From NCBI GenBank assembly GCA_964244115.1, contig CAXTHM010000065.1:1-20427 (forward strand): DNA of 20,427 bases. The letters run 5' to 3'. Position numbers and translations under genes: made by a program. The notes under the pieces are model-generated. The model searched no databases. It was not told the origin of the DNA and worked only from the letters and a program-made list of their open reading frames with translations. This stretch comes from CADCWK01 sp964244115 (GTDB taxonomy: Bacteria > Chloroflexota > Chloroflexia > Thermomicrobiales > UBA6265). Below, in pieces: positions 14,578 to 20,427 of this stretch; position 1 is the stretch's first letter, and every line of letters starts with the position of its first letter.

Positions 14578-14618
14578 CGGGAGCGGCCGGCCACCATCCG
14601 GATGGCCGGCCGCTCCCG
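14578..14618 (-). terminator. Strong intrinsic terminator between DUF3105 and DUF305 genes
   Basis: Perfect 16-bp stem (14578-14593 with 14603-14618), nine-base loop with an inner TCCGGA palindrome. On the minus strand it is followed directly by TTTTCAG. It begins 7 bases after the DUF3105 stop and ends 17 bases before the DUF305 ATG, so it should reduce read-through into DUF305. Confidence 0.75.
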
Positions 14619-14624
14619 GCGGCA

Positions 14625-15332
14625 TTAGAGCGGAAGCGTCCCGGAGTTGGCCCCGGAGCAGCTTGCGCCGGGTTCCGGCGTGAACTCGCGGTTGATCCGG
14701 TACTTCTCGATGAAGGCATCGAGGCCGGCGTCGTCCGCACTCGTCAGCGCCAGCTGGTGGTTCCAGGAGGTGGCGACGACGGGTGACGTCAAACCCTGAT
14801 ATGGACTGACGAGGAGGTAATCCTGTGACTCAGCCCGGTTCTTGAGCTCGTCGATCTGAGCCTGCGGCAGATCCGGTGAGTACGCGATCCAGACCGCGCC
14901 GTGCTCGAGCGAATGAACGGCATTCCAGTTCGGGACCGGGGCGCCGTAGTACCCGCAGTTCTGCCAGGCCGGATTATGCGGCCCACCGACCGGCGGCGAC
15001 TCGGTGTAGGCCAGCTCGCCGTCCTGGTGCTGGGCAGCGGTGTACTCGAAACTGGTGACGCCGGCGAGCGCCTCGTTGCCCTCGCGGTCGCTCCACCAGT
15101 TGGCGCCGACGAAGGCGATCAGGACGATCAGGACGAGCGCCGTCACGCCGATCGCGCCGAAGTTGATCAGGCGCTGGCGCTTCTGGCGCTCCCTGATGGT
15201 GACACGGTCCTTGCGGCGCTCCTGGACGAGCTGCTCGCGCCGGGTGCGGCGGTCGGCCGCGACATCGTCCCGCTTCCCGGTTCCCATCCGGGGAGCGGCG
15301 TTGGTCCGGTCAACGTTCCGGTCGTTGGCCAT
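14625..15332 (-). CDS. DUF3105 family protein, membrane-anchored
   Basis: A 235-aa protein with a long, highly charged cytoplasmic N-terminus (residues 1-55, probably helical or coiled), one membrane helix (about 57-76) and an extracytoplasmic domain. The DUF3105 signature is clear: PPVGGPHNPAWQNCGYY near residues 115-131 and NAVHSLEHGAVWIAYSPDL after it, with conserved His and Cys residues. Function is unknown; the family often sits beside DUF305 in Gram-positive and Chloroflexota genomes. I use the ATG at 15332, where the protein-like composition begins. Its ribosome site (GAGGAT) is distant, so the start is less sure. The frame to 15479 is unsupported. It is divergent from the S41 peptidase. 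Confidence 0.88.
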   Translation of the reverse strand: MANDRNVDRTNAAPRMGTGKRDDVAADRRTRREQLVQERRKDRVTIRERQKRQRLINFGAIGVTALVLIVLIAFVGANWWSDREGNEALAGVTSFEYTAAQHQDGELAYTESPPVGGPHNPAWQNCGYYGAPVPNWNAVHSLEHGAVWIAYSPDLPQAQIDELKNRAESQDYLLVSPYQGLTSPVVATSWNHQLALTSADDAGLDAFIEKYRINREFTPEPGASCSGANSGTLPL

Positions 15333-15639
15333 TGCTTTGGATATCCTCACATCACATCGAACGAACGAACGATCCGACAGCGTCTGCGACCGGGAACACG
15401 CGGAGATGAGGAGCGGCGGGTGGCCCACGACTCGCTGACGTTTCCGCGGCAGCCTGGTACGGTCCCTGGATGGTACCACTTACCCGTCGTCATCCCGCTT
15501 CGGGAGTGGCATCCGGTCACGCAATACCTGACCCTCGTCGGCACCGGTCCGGACGACCGATGGCGGGTCCGGCTGGTACCATCGGCCTCCACCTGACTGG
15601 TACCATCGGCCGCGACCTGATCTGAAAGGACGGACCCCG
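15333..15639. other. Divergent regulatory region, 307 bases
   Basis: Between the DUF3105 gene (minus) and the S41 peptidase (plus). It contains a (CGAA)3 repeat (15358-15372), an isolated GGTACC palindrome near 15474, and two tandem 24-bp repeats each containing GGTACC (15573-15620). I see no clear -35/-10 pair. It probably carries both promoters and a shared control element. Confidence 0.55.
15573..15620. repeat. Two tandem 24-bp repeats upstream of the S41 peptidase
   Basis: Copy 1 is 15573-15596 and copy 2 is 15597-15620, head to tail with no gap. Each begins CTGGTACCATCGGCC and ends ACCTGA, and the copies differ at two positions. GGTACC in each is palindromic. They end five bases before the ribosome site AAAGGA, inside the likely leader or promoter, and could be paired binding sites of a regulator. 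Confidence 0.8.
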
Positions 15640-17628
15640 GTGCCGAGACCCCGACGCGACAGGCGCCCTCTCCGTCCCGCGACCACTCGCCCACCCCGTC
15701 CGACGCCGGTCGTCCTCCTCGCCCTGACCCTCCTCCTCGCCATATCGGGATCCTCGGCCGCGAGCCAGGAGCAGGCCACCCCGGTCCCCCTCTCGTCGGG
15801 TGGGGTCCAGACGGTCCACGGGATGGCTGGGCCGGATGTCGGGCTCGGTGGCGACGCCGCGCCGTTCGCGGCGCTGACCGACCTGACCGCGTTCATCGAC
15901 CGCGACCTGACGGCGCCACTGCCGGTCACCGGGCAGGTGATCGCCCCGCTGTCGTCGGTCGCGGGCCAGCCGGTCTTCGACCTCGGCCTGCCCGCGCGAC
16001 CGCTCGGCGAGTCGCATGCGTTCGGGACCGCGGCGAGCGAGGGCGTCCAGATCTTCTCGGTCAACGTCCACGCCGACCTCGGCGGCTCGCCGTTCCTCGA
16101 CCCGTGGGAGTACTCGGCCTGGCCGACCGGTTACTCGTCCGTCCGCCTGGCGACCGGCACGTACGAGATCACCGGCGGCCGGCTGCTGGTCTGGGCCGAC
16201 GGGACCGGCCAGCAATTCCCGTCCGGCGTCGGTGCGGACGGGCTGCTCATGACGGGCGACGACCCGGTGATGGCCATCGAGCCGGGCTGGACCCTGCTCG
16301 ATCTCGACACGGCCCCGTTCACCCCGCGCCGCGACGCGACCGTCGATGTCTCAATCGTCCCCGGCTTCGGCGGCACCCGCGACCTCTCATCGCTCGGTTA
16401 TGTCGCCTCATTCGACCGACTGATCGTCGACCTGCGGGCGGGCTACCCCTTCACCGATCTCAAGCGGATCGACTGGGACCGGATCATCGCGACTTACCGA
16501 CCCGAGATCCTCACGGCCGACGCGGCGGCCGACACGGACGCCTACACCGGCGCCCTGATGCGGATGGCGGTCGAGATCGGCGACGGGCATCTCGCCGTCG
16601 CGCCGAGCCTGACCGTCCTGCGCGACCGGTTCGGAGGCTCCCTAGGGCTGCGGCTGGCCCGGACGGATCGCGATCAGGTCATCGTCATCGATGTCTCGCC
16701 CGGCTCTCCGGCCGACGAGGCGGGTATCCGATCCGGCGCGATCGTCGCGCTCTGGGATGGCAAACCCCCGGTCGAGGCGCTGGCAACGACCGGGACCGTC
16801 CAGCCGAACTCGACCGAACCGGCCCGGGCCGCCCAGCAGCTCGAACTGCTGCCGCTCGGGCCGATCGGCTCCGAGGTCGCGGTCGCGGTCCGCGAGGAGG
16901 ACGAGGTCTCGGCCCGGACGGTGACGCTGACCCGGACCGAGGACGCGGAGAGCGTCGACCGGCTGGTGAGCCGCGACCCGGCCAGCGTCGAGCGGCGGGT
17001 CCACTCGCCCGTGGAGTCGCGTCTGCTCGATCCCCGGACGGGCTACATACGGGTCAGCACCTTCGCCGTGACCCCGGCCCTCGTCGTCGCGGGCTGGGAC
17101 AACGCCATCCAGCGGATGGCGGCGGCCGGGGCCGAGTCGCTCGTCCTGGACCTGCGTGGCAATCCCGGCGGCGTCCTCTCGGTGGCGGTCTACCTGGCGA
17201 GCTCCTTCATCGCCCAGCCCGTCAACCTCGCCGACCTCAGCATCGCGACGGATGCCGGTGAATGGGGACTTTCCGGCAAGCTGATCGCCCGGCCCAACAA
17301 CGCCCTCTGGCGTGGCGACGTCGCGGTCCTGATCGACTCCGGCTGCGTCTCGGCCTGCGAGGTCCTCGCCGCCGCGCTCGCCGCCAACCCGGCCACGGTC
17401 GTCGCCGGGACGGAGCCGACGGGCGGGGTCGTCGCGACCGTCGCCTTCTGGCTCCTGCCCTCCGGTGGCGTCTTCCAGGCGCCGCTCGGCCGCTTCATGC
17501 ACGGCGATTCGGTCTGGCTGGAGGGGCAGGGCGTCCCGCCGACGCTGGACGTCCCGGTCACGGCAGCGTCAGTGCTGTCGCCGGACGACGAGGTCCTCGA
17601 TGCCGCCCTGGCCGAACTCCAACCGTGA
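15640..17628 (+). CDS. Exported S41 family peptidase with PDZ domain
   Basis: A 662-aa protein from a GTG start with AAAGGA upstream. An Arg/Pro-rich N-terminus leads to a hydrophobic core (about residues 23-40, ending SSAAS), so it is a signal peptide or anchor. Residues 60-260 form a beta-rich region I do not recognise. GDGHLAV (314-320) offers a possible catalytic His317. A PDZ domain lies at about 332-430 (VSPGSPADEAGIRSGAIVALWDG). The S41 core has VLDLRGNPGG (502-511) and DSGCVSACEV with the likely nucleophile Ser571 and Glu574. The C-terminal-processing-protease Lys (in GKG) is absent, replaced by GTEPTGG, so a tricorn/CPAF-like Ser-His mechanism is more likely. The stop overlaps the next gene's GTG. 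Confidence 0.87.
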   Translation: MPRPRRDRRPLRPATTRPPRPTPVVLLALTLLLAISGSSAASQEQATPVPLSSGGVQTVHGMAGPDVGLGGDAAPFAALTDLTAFIDRDLTAPLPVTGQVIAPLSSVAGQPVFDLGLPARPLGESHAFGTAASEGVQIFSVNVHADLGGSPFLDPWEYSAWPTGYSSVRLATGTYEITGGRLLVWADGTGQQFPSGVGADGLLMTGDDPVMAIEPGWTLLDLDTAPFTPRRDATVDVSIVPGFGGTRDLSSLGYVASFDRLIVDLRAGYPFTDLKRIDWDRIIATYRPEILTADAAADTDAYTGALMRMAVEIGDGHLAVAPSLTVLRDRFGGSLGLRLARTDRDQVIVIDVSPGSPADEAGIRSGAIVALWDGKPPVEALATTGTVQPNSTEPARAAQQLELLPLGPIGSEVAVAVREEDEVSARTVTLTRTEDAESVDRLVSRDPASVERRVHSPVESRLLDPRTGYIRVSTFAVTPALVVAGWDNAIQRMAAAGAESLVLDLRGNPGGVLSVAVYLASSFIAQPVNLADLSIATDAGEWGLSGKLIARPNNALWRGDVAVLIDSGCVSACEVLAAALAANPATVVAGTEPTGGVVATVAFWLLPSGGVFQAPLGRFMHGDSVWLEGQGVPPTLDVPVTAASVLSPDDEVLDAALAELQP

Positions 17629-18581
17629 CGAGCCCTGACGCTCCGGCCTGGCTCCCGGAAGGATGGGCGAGGCGGACAGTAGCGACCGGACCCGGCTTCT
17701 CGCTGGCCGAGACCTGCGGACCGGTCGCCTGGGCCGCTGGTCGGTGGCCGGACCTCGACTGGCGGGACGACTGCCTGATCCGGGTCGGAACCGGGGCCGA
17801 CGGCAGCGTGACGCCCGTCGTCGTCTGGGCCGGTCCAGGGCCCGACACGCTCGTGGTCGCGTCACCGACGAGCGGAGGTATCGAGACGATCGGGCGGATC
17901 CTCAACGCGGATCGGCCGTCGCCGACGTGGGAGGACCCGGTGCTCGCCGGGCTGGCCGGACGGTTCCCGGGTCTGAAGCCCTTCGCCCACGGCTCGGTCT
18001 ATCTCGGGCTCCTGACGAGCATCATCGGCCAGAGCATCTCGGTCGCATCGGCCGCGACGACCCAGCGTCGCCTCGCCGCCCTGCTCGCCGATCCGACCGA
18101 GATCGCCGGCCGCGCCTTCTGGCCCCTACCAACGCCCGACCGGCTCGCCGGCGCGACGGTCGAGCTGGTCCGGAGCAGCGGCGTGACCTGGCGTCGGGCC
18201 GAGGCGTTGGTCGCCATCGCCCGCCTCGCGGTCGATGGTCAGCTGCCCGACGCCCAGCCAGGCTGGGTCGAGGCGAGCAGCGTCGATCGGCTCGCGCTGC
18301 TGCGGGACCTGCCGCTGGTCGGGCCGTGGACCGCGCGCTCGACCCTGCTCTGGGGCATCGCCGACGAGTCCGTCTGGCCGGCCGGAGACGTGGCGCTCCT
18401 CCGGGCCGCCCGGCTGGCCTACGGCGACCCGTCCCTGGCCCTGCGCGACCTCGTCGGGCTGGCGGAGGGCTGGGGTCCGGCGCCGGGTTGGGCGACGCGG
18501 CTGCTCTGGGCTGGCCTGTTCGGTGCGGCACCTGCGACCATGTCCTCATCTTGGAACGGATCCGACGCGGCGCTGCCATGA
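17625..18581 (+). CDS. HhH-GPD DNA glycosylase (AlkA-type)
   Basis: A 318-aa protein resembling DNA-3-methyladenine glycosylase II, which removes alkylated bases in base-excision repair. The HhH-GPD fold shows the helix LTSIIGQSISVASAATTQRRLAAL (about 130-153), the helix-hairpin-helix LRDLPLVGPWTARS (227-240) and the catalytic Asp255 in WPAGD. There is no C-terminal Fe-S cluster motif, which separates it from Nth/MutY. The N-terminal domain fits AlkA proteins. It starts at a GTG whose TG begins the TGA stop of the S41 gene, with no visible ribosome site, so translation probably depends on coupling. Pairing an exported protease with a DNA repair enzyme is odd and may only reflect compact gene packing. 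Confidence 0.87.
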   Translation: MTSPDAPAWLPEGWARRTVATGPGFSLAETCGPVAWAAGRWPDLDWRDDCLIRVGTGADGSVTPVVVWAGPGPDTLVVASPTSGGIETIGRILNADRPSPTWEDPVLAGLAGRFPGLKPFAHGSVYLGLLTSIIGQSISVASAATTQRRLAALLADPTEIAGRAFWPLPTPDRLAGATVELVRSSGVTWRRAEALVAIARLAVDGQLPDAQPGWVEASSVDRLALLRDLPLVGPWTARSTLLWGIADESVWPAGDVALLRAARLAYGDPSLALRDLVGLAEGWGPAPGWATRLLWAGLFGAAPATMSSSWNGSDAALP

Positions 18582-18622
18582 TCCGAGATGGGCAGCGACC
18601 GCCCCAGCACAGGGAGAAGCAG

Positions 18623-19672
18623 ATGTTCGTGTATATCGGCACCTACACCGGAGCGGGCAAGGGCGACGGCATCTACGTCTTCCGGTTCGATCCGGAGAGC
18701 GGCGCACTGACCCTGACCGAGACCGTCATGGGGGCGGCCAACCCGTCCTTCCTCGCGATCGACCCGACCAACCGGTTCGTCTTCTCGGCCAACGAGACCG
18801 AGCCGGGGATCGTCTCGTCCTTCCACCGGGATCTCAACTCCGGCGGTCTGCACGAGCTCAACCAGGAGACCAGTCACGGCTCGTCGCCCTGCTACATAAG
18901 CATCGACAAGCCCGGCCGCTACGCGATGGTCGCCAACTACGGCGATGGCACGCTGGCCGTCTACCCGATCGGTGAGGACGGCCACCTCCAGCCCGCCAGC
19001 GACGTGATCACGTTCACGGGGACCGGGCACGATGCCGACCGGCAGGACGGTCCCCACGCCCACATGGTCGCGCCCGCCCCGGATGGCCACCATGTCCTCG
19101 CCACCGACCTCGGGCTCGACACGATCACGGTCTATGACCTCGACACCGACACCGGGCGGCTCAACCCCGGCACGGCCGAGGGCGCCGTCGCCCACGCCGC
19201 GCCCGGCGCCGGCCCACGCCACTTCGCCTACGCCCCGGACGGCGCGATGGTCTACGTCATCAACGAGCTCGCCAACACGATCACCGGCTACGCCTTCGCC
19301 GACGGGGGCCTGACCGAGCTCCAGACGATCGCGACGCTGCCGGACGGATTCACGGGGGAGAACACGACCGCCCAGATCGCCGTCACGCCCGACGGCCGGC
19401 ATCTCTACGGTTCCAACCGGGGCCACGACAGCATCGCGATCTACACCGTCGGCGAGGACTGGCACCTCACACTCGCCGGCCACCAGCCGACGGGCGGGGA
19501 GAACCCGCGCAACTTCGCCCTCGATCCGACCGGCGCCTGGCTGCTCGCCGCCAACCAGACCACCGGCAACGTCGTCGTCTTCCGACGGGACCCGGAGACC
19601 GGCGAACTGACCCAGACCGGCGACCCGGTCGAGATCCCGTCCCCAGTCGCGATCCTCTTCGCCGAGGTCTAA
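18623..19672 (+). CDS. Lactonase family beta-propeller protein (6-phosphogluconolactonase-like)
   Basis: A 349-aa seven-bladed beta-propeller of the YbhE/3-carboxymuconate cyclase family. It begins MFVYIGTYTGAGKGDGIYVFRFDPESG, the usual family start. Repeated blade motifs include NPSFLAIDPTNRFVFSANE, GPRHFAYAPDGAMVYVINEL, QIAVTPDGRHLYGSNRGHDS and NPRNFALDPTGAWLLAANQ. Known relatives hydrolyse 6-phosphogluconolactone in the pentose phosphate pathway, but many members have other or unknown lactone substrates. AGGGAG lies six bases before the ATG. No signal peptide is visible, so it is cytoplasmic. It follows the glycosylase by 41 bases on the same strand. The frame is open far upstream as a shadow of the glycosylase gene. 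Confidence 0.9.
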   Translation: MFVYIGTYTGAGKGDGIYVFRFDPESGALTLTETVMGAANPSFLAIDPTNRFVFSANETEPGIVSSFHRDLNSGGLHELNQETSHGSSPCYISIDKPGRYAMVANYGDGTLAVYPIGEDGHLQPASDVITFTGTGHDADRQDGPHAHMVAPAPDGHHVLATDLGLDTITVYDLDTDTGRLNPGTAEGAVAHAAPGAGPRHFAYAPDGAMVYVINELANTITGYAFADGGLTELQTIATLPDGFTGENTTAQIAVTPDGRHLYGSNRGHDSIAIYTVGEDWHLTLAGHQPTGGENPRNFALDPTGAWLLAANQTTGNVVVFRRDPETGELTQTGDPVEIPSPVAILFAEV

Positions 19673-20030
19673 GCGAACGGGCTAGCCGTTCTCGTCGTCG
19701 ATGTGAGTCGCGCTTCGATCCCGAAGCACGAGTCAGCTGACCCATGGCCGGTCGTGGATCACGCAAGATACCGAAACCGGCCGTCCCGAGTTTCCGATTG
19801 CCCATCTACTGGCCCGCCCCGGTAGATGTCGTGGGAGGCCCCTTCGCTCGTCTGCCGCCGACCGGACGGGGAGGTCGACCAGCCCGTCGATCTGCCCGCC
19901 TGACCTAGAGTCAGGTGGGCGGAGAAGCCGTTGCCTCAAGAGGCAGCCATCACAGCAGGACACGTTTCGCTTCACGGGATTACGCTTGGAGCGGATAGTT
20001 CCGGTCAGCGACTCCAGAAGGCTTGCAGCG
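19673..20030. other. Intergenic region with hairpins, 358 bases
   Basis: A short hairpin GAACGG-5-CCGTTC (19675-19691) follows the lactonase stop. A 10-bp stem with one G-T pair and a CTAGA loop lies at 19895-19919. The inverted repeat TGCCTC-AA-GAGGCA lies at 19932-19945. None has a T run. I see no convincing gene; the minus-strand frame 19733-20044 is Arg-rich and lacks a family or a ribosome site. Confidence 0.5.
19895..19919. other. 10-bp stem-loop upstream of the right-edge gene
   Basis: CCCGCCTGAC, loop CTAGA, GTCAGGTGGG, with one internal G-T pair. It lies about 110 bases before the partial membrane-protein gene and has no T run. It could be a weak terminator of the lactonase transcript or an operator. 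Confidence 0.4.
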
Positions 20031-20427
20031 ATGCGTGTCCCCATCCAGGTCCCGAGAGTTCAGCTATTCCTAAACGTCGTTGTCGCGTTGCTTGTCGGTG
20101 TCTCGCCACTCATAACGACGTTTCGCAATGACGGCGAAGCGATTCTGGTCCTTCCGACTGTTATCGTCTCGGTCATCGCCATCGTCGCCGTGCTGCTTCG
20201 CTGGCGATACCCATTGCCTGCGTTCGGGGTCGTGCTGACTCTGGGGTTTCTCACCCAGCTTACCGGAGCGGGCTATGCGTCAGTCGTCACCGGTATCGCT
20301 GTCGTCCTGTATTCGGTCGTCACCAAATCTTCGAGACGACTCTCAGCGATTCTGACCGCGATCACGCTCGTCATGGTCATCAGTCTGATCGCTCTCGGGG
20401 CGAGCGACTCCACGGACTGGGGAGCTG
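20031..20427 (+). CDS. Multi-pass membrane protein, possible histidine-kinase sensor domain (cut at 3' end)
   Basis: A partial gene of 132 visible codons running off the right edge, translated by hand. The ATG at 20031 follows AGAAGG with a nine-base spacer. The visible part has four to five hydrophobic segments: LFLNVVVALLVGVSPLI, AILVLPTVIVSVIAIVAVLL, FGVVLTLGFLTQLTG with ASVVTGIAVVLYSVV, and AILTAITLVMVISLIAL, separated by short Arg-rich loops. This matches the N-terminal membrane domain of NarL-type sensor histidine kinases in Actinomycetota and Chloroflexota, but the kinase domain would lie outside the window, so this is a guess. Base use is slightly less GC-rich than in neighbouring genes. 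Confidence 0.55.
   Translation, partial: MRVPIQVPRVQLFLNVVVALLVGVSPLITTFRNDGEAILVLPTVIVSVIAIVAVLLRWRYPLPAFGVVLTLGFLTQLTGAGYASVVTGIAVVLYSVVTKSSRRLSAILTAITLVMVISLIALGASDSTDWGA

Noticed and set aside
19733..20044. Minus-strand frame of 103 codons
   Set aside because: Arg- and Ser-rich, no ribosome site, overlaps the start of the right-edge gene.
1..20427. CRISPR array, tRNA, rRNA, transposase or prophage genes
   Set aside because: No regularly spaced repeats, cloverleaf-like sequence, ribosomal RNA segments, integrase or transposase motifs were found on reading both strands.

Overview
The window comes from a high-GC bacterial chromosome. The gene set is a MoxR/ChlI-type ATPase, an XpaC-like membrane protein, a PRC-barrel (DUF2171-like) protein, an S9 peptidase, dihydrolipoyl dehydrogenase, a DUF305/DUF3105 pair and an S41 peptidase, together with GTG starts and 4-bp stop/start overlaps. 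This suits Chloroflexota of the Thermomicrobia/Sphaerobacter type, with Actinomycetota as the main alternative. The assignment is inferred from style and gene families; no marker gene is present. I found no rRNA, tRNA, CRISPR array or transposase.

Layout. Positions 1-3596 lie on the minus strand: a PRC-barrel protein, a CpaF/GspE-type ATPase, then a MoxR-family ATPase followed by an XpaC-like membrane protein cut by the left edge. Positions 3597-4527 hold a plus-strand 79-aa protein and an unexplained non-coding stretch ending in a perfect 13-bp terminator hairpin. Positions 4528-8126 are minus strand: an unusual nuclease-like/phosphoribosyltransferase fusion translationally coupled to a GNAT acetyltransferase, then an S9 peptidase. 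Positions 8442-10227 are plus strand: a small acidic protein and the E3 subunit lpdA.

Positions 10228-11760 are a clearly AT-richer island with two divergently oriented orphan genes: a 367-aa zinc-ribbon protein and a 50-aa peptide. They share an intergenic region with a good sigma-70-type promoter. This is the best candidate for recently acquired accessory DNA. From 11762 the high-GC backbone resumes: two divergent membrane proteins, an SDR oxidoreductase, and on the minus strand the DUF3105-DUF305 pair separated by a strong intrinsic terminator. Divergent from these, on the plus strand, run an S41 peptidase, an AlkA-type DNA glycosylase (GTGA overlap) and a beta-propeller lactonase. A multi-pass membrane protein, possibly the sensor part of a histidine kinase, is cut by the right edge.

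Most genes are housekeeping or general stress functions that do not form one pathway. The items most likely to be new are the nuclease-like/HPRT-like fusion with lost PRPP-loop acids, the AT-rich orphan pair, the possible stand-alone transcript at about 4261-4510, and the tandem 24-bp repeats just upstream of the S41 peptidase.
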